DNA from: Hippasteria phrygiana
Lineage: Eukaryota; Echinodermata; Asteroidea; Valvatida; Goniasteridae
DNA length: 64,000 nt
Reading direction: 5' to 3'
NCBI GenBank assembly: GCA_037893225.1
Contig: JAZGUH010000563.1
Location: 1 to 64,000 of the forward strand
The translations under genes and the position numbers were made by a program. Below the pieces are notes generated by a model. That model was not told the DNA's origin and ran no database searches. It saw only the letters and a list, made by a program, of their open reading frames with translations. Of the stretch, positions 11,123 to 25,010 are shown piece after piece (positions within the stretch are counted from its first letter, which is position 1; each line of letters begins with the position of its first letter).

Positions 11123-12510
11123 ATGAAATATCAACCAAATTCAGTAATTTTGACATGTATGGATAGCTTAGATCTGGCGCTACATGTTGCAATTATCGGC
11201 GGCTTCTTAGAGTTAACACTTGTGGAGAAAATTCAAACCTCGCAATGTTTATTTTCTTCCCGGCCACCATCTGTGTGCAGATTACCTTTTATTTATTGCT
11301 CCATGCCTGTCAAATTCCCTGGGGTATGACTTGCTTTACTCATTCATAATTGCATGAAATATCAACCAAATTCAGTAATTTTGACATGTATGGATAGCTT
11401 AGATCTGGCGCTACATGTTGCAATTATCGGCGGCTTCTTAGAGTTAAAACGTGTGGAGAAAATTCAAACCTCGCAATGTTTATTTTCTTTCCGGCCAACA
11501 TCTGTGTGCATATTACCTTTTATTTATTGCTCCATGCCTGTCAAATTCCCTGGGGTATGACTTGCTTTACTCATTCATAATTGCATGAAATATCAACCAA
11601 ATTCAGTAATTTTGACATGTATGGATAGCTTAGATCTGGCGCTACATGTTGCAATTATCGGCGGCTTCTTAGAGTTAAAACTTGCGGAGAAAATTCAAAC
11701 CTCGCAATGTTTATTTTCTTTCCGGCCAACATCTGTGTGCATATTACCTTCTATTTATTGCTCCATGCCTGTCAAATTCCCTGGGGTATGACTTGCTTTA
11801 CTCATTCATAATTGCATGAAATATCAACCAAATTCAGTAATTTTGACATGTATGGATAGCTTAGATCTGGCGCTACATGTTGCAATTATCGGCGGCTTCT
11901 TAGAGTTAAAACTTGTGGAGAAAATCCAAACCTCGCAATGTTTATTTTCTTTCCGGCCAACATCTGTGTACATGTTACCGTCTATTTATTGCTCCATGCA
12001 TGTCAAATTCCCTGGGGTATGGACTTGCTTTACTCATTCATAATTGCATGAAATATCAACCAAATTCAGTAATTTTGACATGTATGGATAGCTTAGATCT
12101 GGCGCTACATGTTGCAATTATCGGCGGCTTCTTAGAGTTAACACTTGTGGAGAAAATTCAAACCTCGCAATGTTTATTTTCTTCCCGGCCACCATCTGTG
12201 TGCAGATTACCTTTTATTTATTGCTCCATGCCTGTCAAATTCCCTGGGGTATGGACTTGCTTTACTCATTCATAATTGCATGAAATATCAACCAAATTCA
12301 GTAATTTTGACATGTATGGATAGCTTAGATCTGGCGCTACATGTTGCAATTATCGGCGGCTTCTTAGAGTTAAAACGTGTGGAGAAAATTCAAACCTCGC
12401 AATGTTTATTTTCTTTCCGGCCACCATCTGTGTGCATATTACCTTTTATTTATTGCTCCATGCCTGTCAAATTCCCTGGGGTATGACTTGCTTTACTCAT
12501 TCATAATTGC
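10892..12510 (+). repeat. 7-mer HOR F Cs K A Bm C K (1619 bp)
   Basis: Starts are 10892, 11123, 11354, 11585, 11816, 12048 and 12280. The final K at 12280 is unusual in carrying C145 without C137. The next unit repeats the order with G in the last place. Confidence 0.85.
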
Positions 12511-14130
12511 ATGAAATATCAACCAAATTCAGTAATTTTGACATGTATGGATAGCTTAGATCTGGCGCTACATGTTGCAATTATCGGCGGCTTCTTAGAG
12601 TTAAAACTTGTGGAGAAAATTCAAACCTCGCAATGTTTATTTTCTTTCCGGCCAACATCTGTGTGCATATTACCTTCTATTTATTGCTCCATGCCTGTCA
12701 AATTCCCTGGGGTATGACTTGCTTTACTCATTCATAATTGCATGAAATATCAACCAAATTCAGTAATTTTGACATGTATGGATAGCTTAGATCTGGCGCT
12801 ACATGTTGCAATTATCGGCGGCTTCTTAGAGTTAACACTTGTGGAGAAAATTCAAACCTCGCAATGTTTATTTTCTTCCCGGCCACCATCTGTGTGCAGA
12901 TTACCTTTTATTTATTGCTCCATGCCTGTCAAATTCCCTGGGGTATGACTTGCTTTACTCATTCATAATTGCATGAAATATCAACCAAATTCAGTAATTT
13001 TGACATGTATGGATAGCTTAGATCTGGCGCTACATGTTGCAATTATCGGCGGCTTCTTAGAGTTAAAACGTGTGGAGAAAATTCAAACCTCGCAATGTTT
13101 ATTTTCTTTCCGGCCAACATCTGTGTGCATATTACCTTTTATTTATTGCTCCATGCCTGTCAAATTCCCTGGGGTATGACTTGCTTTACTCATTCATAAT
13201 TGCATGAAATATCAACCAAATTCAGTAATTTTGACATGTATGGATAGCTTAGATCTGGCGCTACATGTTGCAATTATCGGCGGCTTCTTAGAGTTAAAAC
13301 TTGCGGAGAAAATTCAAACCTCGCAATGTTTATTTTCTTTCCGGCCAACATCTGTGTGCATATTACCTTCTATTTATTGCTCCATGCCTGTCAAATTCCC
13401 TGGGGTATGACTTGCTTTACTCATTCATAATTGCATGAAATATCAACCAAATTCAGTAATTTTGACATGTATGGATAGCTTAGATCTGGCGCTACATGTT
13501 GCAATTATCGGCGGCTTCTTAGAGTTAAAACTTGTGGAGAAAATCCAAACCTCGCAATGTTTATTTTCTTTCCGGCCAACATCTGTGTACATGTTACCGT
13601 CTATTTATTGCTCCATGCATGTCAAATTCCCTGGGGTATGGACTTGCTTTACTCATTCATAATTGCATGAAATATCAACCAAATTCAGTAATTTTGACAT
13701 GTATGGATAGCTTAGATCTGGCGCTACATGTTGCAATTATCGGCGGCTTCTTAGAGTTAACACTTGTGGAGAAAATTCAAACCTCGCAATGTTTATTTTC
13801 TTCCCGGCCACCATCTGTGTGCAGATTACCTTTTATTTATTGCTCCATGCCTGTCAAATTCCCTGGGGTATGGACTTGCTTTACTCATTCATAATTGCAT
13901 GAAATATCAACCAAATTCAGTAATTTTGACATGTATGGATAGCTTAGATCTGGCGCTACATGTTGCAATTATCGGCGGCTTCTTAGAGTTAAAACTTGTG
14001 GAGAAAATTCAAACCTCGCAATGTTTATTTTCTTCCCGGCCACCATCTGTGTGCAGATTACCTTTTATTTATTGCTCCATGCCTGTCAAATTCCCTGGGG
14101 TATGGACTTGCTTTACTCATTCATAATTGC
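12511..14130 (+). repeat. 7-mer HOR F Cs K A Bm C G (1620 bp)
   Basis: Starts are 12511, 12742, 12973, 13204, 13435, 13667 and 13899. The one extra base relative to the previous unit comes from G (232 bp) replacing K (231 bp). Confidence 0.85.
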
Positions 14131-15750
14131 ATGAAATATCAACCAAATTCAGTAATTTTGACATGTATGGATAGCTTAGATCTGGCGCTACATGTTGCAA
14201 TTATCGGCGGCTTCTTAGAGTTAAAACGTGTGGAGAAAATTCAAACCTCGCAATGTTTATTTTCTTTCCGGCCAACATCTGTGTGCATATTACCTTTTAT
14301 TTATTGCTCCATGCCTGTCAAATTCCCTGGGGTATGACTTGCTTTACTCATTCATAATTGCATGAAATATCAACCAAATTCAGTAATTTTGACATGTATG
14401 GATAGCTTAGATCTGGCGCTACATGTTGCAATTATCGGCGGCTTCTTAGAGTTAAAACTTGCGGAGAAAATTCAAACCTCGCAATGTTTATTTTCTTTCC
14501 GGCCAACATCTGTGTGCATATTACCTTCTATTTATTGCTCCATGCCTGTCAAATTCCCTGGGGTATGACTTGCTTTACTCATTCATAATTGCATGAAATA
14601 TCAACCAAATTCAGTAATTTTGACATGTATAGATAGCTTAGATCTGGCGCTACATGTTGCAATTATCGGCGGCTTCTTAGAGTTAAAACTTGTGGAGAAA
14701 ATCCAAACCTCGCAATGTTTATTTTCTTTCCGGCCAACATCTGTGTACATGTTACCGTCTATTTATTGCTCCATGCATGTCAAATTCCCTGGGGTATGGA
14801 CTTGCTTTACTCATTCATAATTGCATGAACTATCAACCAAATTCAGTAATTTTGACATGTATGGATAGCTTAGATCTGGCGCTACATGTTGCAATTATCG
14901 GCGGCTTCTTAGAGTTAACACTTGTGGAGAAAATTCAAACCTCGCAATGTTTATTTTCTTCCCGGCCACCATCTGTGTGCAGATTACCTTTTATTTATTG
15001 CTCCATGCCTGTCAAATTCCCTGGGGTATGGACTTGCTTTACTCATTCATAATTGCATGAAATATCAACCAAATTCAGTAATTTTGACATGTATGGATAG
15101 CTTAGATCTGGCGCTACATGTTGCAATTATCGGCGGCTTCTTAGAGTTAAAACTTGTGGAGAAAATTCAAACCTCGCAATGTTTATTTTCTTTCCGGCCA
15201 ACATCTGTGTGCATATTACCTTCTATTTATTGCTCCATGCCTGTCAAATTCCCTGGGGTATGACTTGCTTTACTCATTCATAATTGCATGAAATATCAAC
15301 CAAATTCAGTAATTTTGACATGTATGGATAGCTTAGATCTGGCGCTACATGTTGCAATTATCGGCGGCTTCTTAGAGTTAACACTTGTGGAGAAAATTCA
15401 AACCTCGCAATGTTTATTTTCTTCCCGGCCACCATCTGTGTGCAGATTACCTTTTATTTATTGCTCCATGCCTGTCAAATTCCCTGGGGTATGACTTGCT
15501 TTACTCATTCATAATTGCATGAAATATCAACCAAATTCAGTAATTTTGACATGTATGGATAGCTTAGATCTGGCGCTACATGTTGCAATTATCGGCGGCT
15601 TCTTAGAGTTAAAACTTGTGGAGAAAATTCAAACCTCGCAATGTTTATTTTCTTCCCGGCCACCATCTGTGTGCAGATTACCTTTTATTTATTGCTCCAT
15701 GCCTGTCAAATTCCCTGGGGTATGGACTTGCTTTACTCATTCATAATTGC
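14131..15750 (+). repeat. 7-mer HOR K A B Cn F Cs G (1620 bp)
   Basis: Starts are 14131, 14362, 14593, 14825, 15057, 15288 and 15519. B now carries A39, and the following C carries the base-6 change (AACTAT), the first Cn in the window. Confidence 0.85.
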
Positions 15751-17138
15751 ATGAAATATCAACCAAATTCAGTAATTTTGACATGTATGGATAGCTTAGA
15801 TCTGGCGCTACATGTTGCAATTATCGGCGGCTTCTTAGAGTTAAAACGTGTGGAGAAAATTCAAACCTCGCAATGTTTATTTTCTTTCCGGCCAACATCT
15901 GTGTGCATATTACCTTTTATTTATTGCTCCATGCCTGTCAAATTCCCTGGGGTATGACTTGCTTTACTCATTCATAATTGCATGAAATATCAACCAAATT
16001 CAGTAATTTTGACATGTATGGATAGCTTAGATCTGGCGCTACATGTTGCAATTATCGGCGGCTTCTTAGAGTTAAAACTTGCGGAGAAAATTCAAACCTC
16101 GCAATGTTTATTTTCTTTCCGGCCAACATCTGTGTGCATATTACCTTCTATTTATTGCTCCATGCCTGTCAAATTCCCTGGGGTATGACTTGCTTTACTC
16201 ATTCATAATTGCATGAAATATCAACCAAATTCAGTAATTTTGACATGTATAGATAGCTTAGATCTGGCGCTACATGTTGCAATTATCGGCGGCTTCTTAG
16301 AGTTAAAACTTGTGGAGAAAATCCAAACCTCGCAATGTTTATTTTCTTTCCGGCCAACATCTGTGTACATGTTACCGTCTATTTATTGCTCCATGCATGT
16401 CAAATTCCCTGGGGTATGGACTTGCTTTACTCATTCATAATTGCATGAACTATCAACCAAATTCAGTAATTTTGACATGTATGGATAGCTTAGATCTGGC
16501 GCTACATGTTGCAATTATCGGCGGCTTCTTAGAATTAACACTTGTGGAGAAAATTCAAACCTCGCAATGTTTATTTTCTTCCCGGCCACCATCTGTGTGC
16601 AGATTACCTTTTATTTATTGCTCCATGCCTGTCAAATTCCCTGGGGTATGGACTTGCTTTACTCATTCATAATTGCATGAAATATCAACCAAATTCAGTA
16701 ATTTTGACATGTATAGATAGCTTAGATCTGGCGCTACATGTTGCAATTATCGGCGGCTTCTTAGAGTTAAAACTTGTGGAGAAAATTCAAACCTCGCAAT
16801 GTTTATTTTCTTTCCGGCCAACATCTGTGTGCATATTACCTTCTATTTATTGCTCCATGCCTGTCAAATTCCCTGGGGTATGACTTGCTTTACTCATTCA
16901 TAATTGCATGAAATATCAACCAAATTCAGTAATTTTGACATGTATGGATAGCTTAGATCTGGCGCTACATGTTGCAATTATCGGCGGCTTCTTAGAGTTA
17001 ACACTTGTGGAGAAAATTCAAACCTCGCAATGTTTATTTTCTTCCCGGCCACCATCTGTGTGCAGATTACCTTTTATTTATTGCTCCATGCCTGTCAAAT
17101 TCCCTGGGGTATGACTTGCTTTACTCATTCATAATTGC
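15751..17138 (+). repeat. 6-mer HOR K A B Cn F Cs (1388 bp)
   Basis: Starts are 15751, 15982, 16213, 16445, 16677 and 16908. It is the previous 7-mer without the terminal G. The Cn at 16445 has a private G-to-A at monomer base 90. The F at 16677 has A39, normally a B marker, so it may be a conversion product. Confidence 0.85.
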
Positions 17139-19685
17139 ATGAAATATCAACCAAATTCAGTAATTTTGACATGTATGGATAGCTTAGATCTGGCGCTACA
17201 TGTTGCAATTATCGGCGGCTTCTTAGAGTTAAAACGTGTGGAGAAAATTCAAACCTCGCAATGTTTATTTTCTTTCCGGCCAACATCTGTGTGCATATTA
17301 CCTTCTATTTATTGCTCCATGCCTGTCAAATTCCCTGGGGTATGACTTGCTTTACTCATTCATAATTGCATGAAATATCAACCAAATTCAGTAATTTTGA
17401 CATGTATAGATAGCTTAGATCTGGCGCTACATGTTGCAATTATCGGCGGCTTCTTAGAGTTAAAACTTGTGGAGAAAATCCAAACCTCGCAATGTTTATT
17501 TTCTTGCCGGCCGACATCTGTGTACATGTTACCGTCTATTTATTGCTCCATGCATGTCAAATTCCCTGGGGTATGGACTTGCTTTACTCATTCATAATTG
17601 CATGAACTATCAACCAAATTCAGTAATTTTGACATGTATGGATAGCTTAGATCTGGCGCTACATGTTGCAATTATCGGCGGCTTCTTAGAGTTAACACTT
17701 GTGGAGAAAATTCAAACCTCGCAATGTTTATTTTCTTCCCGGCCACCATCTGTGTGCAGATTACCTTTTATTTATTGCTCCATGCCTGTCAAATTCCCTG
17801 GGGTATGGACTTGCTTTACTCATTCATAATTGCATGAAATATCAACCAAATTCAGTAATTTTGACATGTATGGATAGCTTAGATCTGGCGCTACATGTTG
17901 CAATTATCGGCGGCTTCTTAGAGTTAAAACTTGTGGAGAAAATTCAAACCTCGCAATGTTTATTTTCTTTCCGGCCAACATCTGTGTACATGTTACCGTC
18001 TATTTATTGCTCCATGCATGTCAAATTCCCTGGGGTATGGACTTGCTTTACTCATTCATAATTGCATGAAATATCAACCAAATTCAGTAATTTTGACATG
18101 TATGGATAGCTTAGATCTGGCGCTACATGTTGCAATTATCGGCGGCTTCTTAGAGTTAACACTTGTGGAGAAAATTCAAACCTCGCAATGTTTATTTTCT
18201 TCCCGGCCACTATCTGTGTGCAGATTACCTTTTATTTATTGCTCCATGCCTGTCAAATTCCCTGGGGTATGGACTTGCTTTACTCATTCATAATTGCATG
18301 AAATATCAACCAAATTCAGTAATTTTGACATGTATGGATAGCTTAGATCTGGCGCTACATGTTGCAATTATCGGCGGCTTCTTAGAGTTAAAACTTGTGG
18401 AGAAAATTCAAACCTCGCAATGTTTATTTTCTTTCCGGCCAACATCTGTGTGCATATTACCTTCTATTTATTGCTCCATGCCTGTCAAATTCCCTGGGGT
18501 ATGACTTGCTTTACTCATTCATAATTGCATGAAATATCAACCAAATTAAGTAATTTTGACATGTATGGATAGCTTAGATCTGGCGCTACATGTTGCAATT
18601 ATCGGCGGCTTCTTAGAGTTAACACTTGTGGAGAAAATTCAAACCTCGCAATGTTTATTTTCTTCCCGGCCACCATCTGTGTGCAGATTACCTTTTATTT
18701 ATTGCTCCATGCCTGTCAAATTCCCTGGGGTATGACTTGCTTTACTCATTCATAATTGCATGAAATATCAACCAAATTCAGTAATTTTGACATGTATAGA
18801 TAGCTTAGATCTGGCGCTACATGTTGCAATTATCGGCGGCTTCTTAGAGTTAAAACTTGTGGAGAAAATCCAAACCTCGCAATGTTTATTTTCTTTCCGG
18901 CCAACATCTGTGTACATGTTACCGTCTATTTATTGCTCCATGCATGTCAAATTCCCTGGGGTATGGACTTGCTTTACTCATTCATAATTGCATGAACTAT
19001 CAACCAAATTCAGTAATTTTGACATGTATGGATAGCTTAGATCTGGCGCTACATGTTGCAATTATCGGCGGCTTCTTAGAGTTAACACTTGTGGAGAAAA
19101 TTCAAACCTCGCAATGTTTATTTTCTTCCCGGCCACCATCTGTGTGCAGATTACCTTTTATTTATTGCTCCATGCCTGTCAAATTCCCTGGGGTATGGAC
19201 TTGCTTTACTCATTCATAATTGCATGAAATATCAACCAAATTCAGTAATTTTGACATGTATGGATAGCTTAGATCTGGCGCTACATGTTGCAATTATCGG
19301 CGGCTTCTTAGAGTTAAAACTTGTGGAGAAAATTCAAACCTCGCAATGTTTATTTTCTTTCCGGCCAACATCTGTGTGCATATTACCTTCTATTTATTGC
19401 TCCATGCCTGTCAAATTCCCTGGGGTATGACTTGCTTTACTCATTCATAATTGCATGAAATATCAACCAAATTCAGTAATTTTGACATGTATGGATAGCT
19501 TAGATCTGGCGCTACATGTTGCAATTATCGGCGGCTTCTTAGAGTTAACACTTGTGGAGAAAATTCAAACCTCGCAATGTTTATTTTCTTCCCGGCCACC
19601 ATCTGTGTGCAGATTACCTTTTATTTATTGCTCCATGCCTGTCAAATTCCCTGGGGTATGACTTGCTTTACTCATTCATAATTGC
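17139..19685 (+). repeat. 11-mer HOR unit III-1 (2547 bp)
   Basis: Starts are 17139, 17370, 17602, 17834, 18066, 18298, 18529, 18760, 18992, 19224 and 19455. The first B (17370) has private changes in the core, G at 137 and G at 144, which are not carried into later units. Confidence 0.88.
18529..18759 (+). repeat. Class L monomer, first copy (A20 marker)
   Basis: C-to-A at base 20 turns aaattcag into aaattaag and puts a TAA in the frame that is open in other monomers. The remainder is Cs. Other copies start at 21307, 23854, 26401, 31724, 34271 and 37511. The marker is found nowhere else in the window. Confidence 0.92.
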
Positions 19686-22463
19686 ATGAAATATCAACCA
19701 AATTCAGTAATTTTGACATGTATGGATAGCTTAGATCTGGCGCTACATGTTGCAATTATCGGCGGCTTCTTAGAGTTAAAACGTGTGGAGAAAATTCAAA
19801 CCTCGCAATGTTTATTTTCTTTCCGGCCAACATCTGTGTGCAGATTACCTTCTATTTATTGCTCCATGCCTGTCAAATTCCCTGGGGTATGACTTGCTTT
19901 ACTCATTCATAATTGCATGAAATATCAACCAAATTCAGTAATTTTGACATGTATAGATAGCTTAGATCTGGCGCTACATGTTGCAATTATCGGCGGCTTC
20001 TTAGAGTTAAAACTTGTGGAGAAAATCCAAACCTCGCAATGTTTATTTTCTTTCCGGCCAACATCTGTGTACATGTTACCGTCTATTTATTGCTCCATGC
20101 ATGTCAAATTCCCTGGGGTATGGACTTGCTTTACTCATTCATAATTGCATGAACTATCAACCAAATTCAGTAATTTTGACATGTATGGATAGCTTAGATC
20201 TGGCGCTACATGTTGCAATTATCGGCGGCTTCTTAGAGTTAACACTTGTGGAGAAAATTCAAACCTCGCAATGTTTATTTTCTTCCCGGCCACTATCTGT
20301 GTGCAGATTACCTTTTATTTATTGCTCCATGCCTGTCAAATTCCCTGGGGTATGACTTGCTTTACTCATTCATAATTGCATGAAATATCAACCAAATTCA
20401 GTAATTTTGACATGTATGGATAGCTTAGATCTGGCGCTACATGTTGCAATTATCGGCGGCTTCTTAGAGTTAACACTTGTGGAGAAAATTCAAACCTCGC
20501 AATGTTTATTTTCTTCCCGGCCACCATCTGTGTGCAGATTACCTTTTATTTATTGCTCCATGCCTGTCAAATTCCCTGGGGTATGGACTTGCTTTACTCA
20601 TTCATAATTGCATGAAATATCAACCAAATTCAGTAATTTTGACATGTATGGATAGCTTAGATCTGGCGCTACATGTTGCAATTATCGGCGGCTTCTTAGA
20701 GTTAAAACTTGTGGAGAAAATTCAAACCTCGCAATGTTTATTTTCTTTCCGGCCAACATCTGTGTACATGTTACCGTCTATTTATTGCTCCATGCATGTC
20801 AAATTCCCTGGGGTATGGACTTGCTTTACTCATTCATAATTGCATGAAATATCAACCAAATTCAGTAATTTTGACATGTATGGATAGCTTAGATCTGGCG
20901 CTACATGTTGCAATTATCGGCGGCTTCTTAGAGTTAACACTTGTGGAGAAAATTCAAACCTCGCAATGTTTATTTTCTTCCCGGCCACTATCTGTGTGCA
21001 GATTACCTTTTATTTATTGCTCCATGCCTGTCAAATTCCCTGGGGTATGGACTTGCTTTACTCATTCATAATTGCATGAAATATCAACCAAATTCAGTAA
21101 TTTTGACATGTATGGATAGCTTAGATCTGGCGCTACATGTTGCAATTATCGGCGGCTTCTTAGAGTTAAAACTTGTGGAGAAAATTCAAACCTCGCAATG
21201 TTTATTTTCTTTCCGGCCAACATCTGTGTGCATATTACCTTCTATTTATTGCTCCATGCCTGTCAAATTCCCTGGGGTATGACTTGCTTTACTCATTCAT
21301 AATTGCATGAAATATCAACCAAATTAAGTAATTTTGACATGTATGGATAGCTTAGATCTGGCGCTACATGTTGCAATTATCGGCGGCTTCTTAGAGTTAA
21401 CACTTGTGGAGAAAATTCAAACCTCGCAATGTTTATTTTCTTCCCGGCCACCATCTGTGTGCAGATTACCTTTTATTTATTGCTCCATGCCTGTCAAATT
21501 CCCTGGGGTATGACTTGCTTTACTCATTCATAATTGCATGAAATATCAACCAAATTCAGTAATTTTGACATGTATAGATAGCTTAGATCTGGCGCTACAT
21601 GTTGCAATTATCGGCGGCTTCTTAGAGTTAAAACTTGTGGAGAAAATCCAAACCTCGCAATGTTTATTTTCTTTCCGGCCAACATCTGTGTACATGTTAC
21701 CGTCTATTTATTGCTCCATGCATGTCAAATTCCCTGGGGTATGGACTTGCTTTACTCATTCATAATTGCATGAACTATCAACCAAATTCAGTAATTTTGA
21801 CATGTATGGATAGCTTAGATCTGGCGCTACATGTTGCAATTATCGGCGGCTTCTTAGAGTTAACACTTGTGGAGAAAATTCAAACCTCGCAATGTTTATT
21901 TTCTTCCCGGCCACCATCTGTGTGCAGATTACCTTTTATTTATTGCTCCATGCCTGTCAAATTCCCTGGGGTATGGACTTGCTTTACTCATTCATAATTG
22001 CATGAAATATCAACCAAATTCAGTAATTTTGACATGTATGGATAGCTTAGATCTGGCGCTACATGTTGCAATTATCGGCGGCTTCTTAGAGTTAAAACTT
22101 GTGGAGAAAATTCAAACCTCGCAATGTTTATTTTCTTTCCGGCCAACATCTGTGTGCATATTACCTTCTATTTATTGCTCCATGCCTGTCAAATTCCCTG
22201 GGGTATGACTTGCTTTACTCATTCATAATTGCATGAAATATCAACCAAATTCAGTAATTTTGACATGTATGGATAGCTTAGATCTGGCGCTACATGTTGC
22301 AATTATCGGCGGCTTCTTAGAGTTAACACTTGTGGAGAAAATTCAAACCTCGCAATGTTTATTTTCTTCCCGGCCACCATCTGTGTGCAGATTACCTTTT
22401 ATTTATTGCTCCATGCCTGTCAAATTCCCTGGGGTATGACTTGCTTTACTCATTCATAATTGC
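19686..22463 (+). repeat. 12-mer HOR unit III-2 (2778 bp)
   Basis: It has one monomer more than the standard unit. After K and B, a chimera (Cn start, E core, 231-bp tail) lies at 20149 and a full C at 20380, where other units have a single Cn. D E F L B Cn F Cs follow as usual. K at 19686 carries G158. Confidence 0.88.
20149..20379 (+). repeat. Chimeric monomer Cn/E/short tail
   Basis: Base 6 is C as in Cn, the core has T146 as in E, and the tail is the 231-bp form. This combination is seen once. It sits where the 12-mer gained its extra monomer. Confidence 0.85.
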
Positions 22464-25010
22464 ATGAAATATCAACCAAATTCAGTAATTTTGACATGTA
22501 TGGATAGCTTAGATCTGGCGCTACATGTTGCAATTATCGGCGGCTTCTTAGAGTTAAAACGTGTGGAGAAAATTCAAACCTCGCAATGTTTATTTTCTTT
22601 CCGGCCAACATCTGTGTGCAGATTACCTTCTATTTATTGCTCCATGCCTGTCAAATTCCCTGGGGTATGACTTGCTTTACTCATTCATAATTGCATGAAA
22701 TATCAACCAAATTCAGTAATTTTGACATGTATAGATAGCTTAGATCTGGCGCTACATGTTGCAATTATCGGCGGCTTCTTAGAGTTAAAACTTGTGGAGA
22801 AAATCCAAACCTCGCAATGTTTATTTTCTTTCCGGCCAACATCTGTGTACATGTTACCGTCTATTTATTGCTCCATGCATGTCAAATTCCCTGGGGTATG
22901 GACTTGCTTTACTCATTCATAATTGCATGAACTATCAACCAAATTCAGTAATTTTGACATGTATGGATAGCTTAGATCTGGCGCTACATGTTGCAATTAT
23001 CGGCGGCTTCTTAGAGTTAACACTTGTGGAGAAAATTCAAACCTCGCAATGTTTATTTTCTTCCCGGCCACCATCTGTGTGCAGATTACCTTTTATTTAT
23101 TGCTCCATGCCTGTCAAATTCCCTGGGGTATGGACTTGCTTTACTCATTCATAATTGCATGAAATATCAACCAAATTCAGTAATTTTGACATGTATGGAT
23201 AGCTTAGATCTGGCGCTACATGTTGCAATTATCGGCGGCTTCTTAGAGTTAAAACTTGTGGAGAAAATTCAAACCTCGCAATGTTTATTTTCTTTCCGGC
23301 CAACATCTGTGTACATGTTACCGTCTATTTATTGCTCCATGCATGTCAAATTCCCTGGGGTATGGACTTGCTTTACTCATTCATAATTGCATGAAATATC
23401 AACCAAATTCAGTAATTTTGACATGTATGGATAGCTTAGATCTGGCGCTACATGTTGCAATTATCGGCGGCTTCTTAGAGTTAACACTTGTGGAGAAAAT
23501 TCAAACCTCGCAATGTTTATTTTCTTCCCGGCCACTATCTGTGTGCAGATTACCTTTTATTTATTGCTCCATGCCTGTCAAATTCCCTGGGGTATGGACT
23601 TGCTTTACTCATTCATAATTGCATGAAATATCAACCAAATTCAGTAATTTTGACATGTATGGATAGCTTAGATCTGGCGCTACATGTTGCAATTATCGGC
23701 GGCTTCTTAGAGTTAAAACTTGTGGAGAAAATTCAAACCTCGCAATGTTTATTTTCTTTCCGGCCAACATCTGTGTGCATATTACCTTCTATTTATTGCT
23801 CCATGCCTGTCAAATTCCCTGGGGTATGACTTGCTTTACTCATTCATAATTGCATGAAATATCAACCAAATTAAGTAATTTTGACATGTATGGATAGCTT
23901 AGATCTGGCGCTACATGTTGCAATTATCGGCGGCTTCTTAGAGTTAACACTTGTGGAGAAAATTCAAACCTCGCAATGTTTATTTTCTTCCCGGCCACCA
24001 TCTGTGTGCAGATTACCTTTTATTTATTGCTCCATGCCTGTCAAATTCCCTGGGGTATGACTTGCTTTACTCATTCATAATTGCATGAAATATCAACCAA
24101 ATTCAGTAATTTTGACATGTATAGATAGCTTAGATCTGGCGCTACATGTTGCAATTATCGGCGGCTTCTTAGAGTTAAAACTTGTGGAGAAAATCCAAAC
24201 CTCGCAATGTTTATTTTCTTTCCGGCCAACATCTGTGTACATGTTACCGTCTATTTATTGCTCCATGCATGTCAAATTCCCTGGGGTATGGACTTGCTTT
24301 ACTCATTCATAATTGCATGAACTATCAACCAAATTCAGTAATTTTGACATGTATGGATAGCTTAGATCTGGCGCTACATGTTGCAATTATCGGCGGCTTC
24401 TTAGAGTTAACACTTGTGGAGAAAATTCAAACCTCGCAATGTTTATTTTCTTCCCGGCCACCATCTGTGTGCAGATTACCTTTTATTTATTGCTCCATGC
24501 CTGTCAAATTCCCTGGGGTATGGACTTGCTTTACTCATTCATAATTGCATGAAATATCAACCAAATTCAGTAATTTTGACATGTATGGATAGCTTAGATC
24601 TGGCGCTACATGTTGCAATTATCGGCGGCTTCTTAGAGTTAAAACTTGTGGAGAAAATTCAAACCTCGCAATGTTTATTTTCTTTCCGGCCAACATCTGT
24701 GTGCATATTACCTTCTATTTATTGCTCCATGCCTGTCAAATTCCCTGGGGTATGACTTGCTTTACTCATTCATAATTGCATGAAATATCAACCAAATTCA
24801 GTAATTTTGACATGTATGGATAGCTTAGATCTGGCGCTACATGTTGCAATTATCGGCGGCTTCTTAGAGTTAACACTTGTGGAGAAAATTCAAACCTCGC
24901 AATGTTTATTTTCTTCCCGGCCACCATCTGTGTGCAGATTACCTTTTATTTATTGCTCCATGCCTGTCAAATTCCCTGGGGTATGACTTGCTTTACTCAT
25001 TCATAATTGC
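22464..25010 (+). repeat. 11-mer HOR unit III-3 (2547 bp)
   Basis: This is a complete standard unit K B Cn D E F L B Cn F Cs. K carries G158, as in the units at 19686, 25011 and 32881. Confidence 0.9.

Larger units (their letters stand above)
10430..17138 (+). repeat. Array domain II, transitional 7-mer HORs
   Basis: The order is Cs K, F Cs K A Bm C K, F Cs K A Bm C G, K A B Cn F Cs G, K A B Cn F Cs. Class K (G98) and the short-tailed Cs appear here for the first time. Cn (C at base 6) first appears at 14825. The domain shares A and B with domain I and K, Cn and Cs with domain III. Confidence 0.8.
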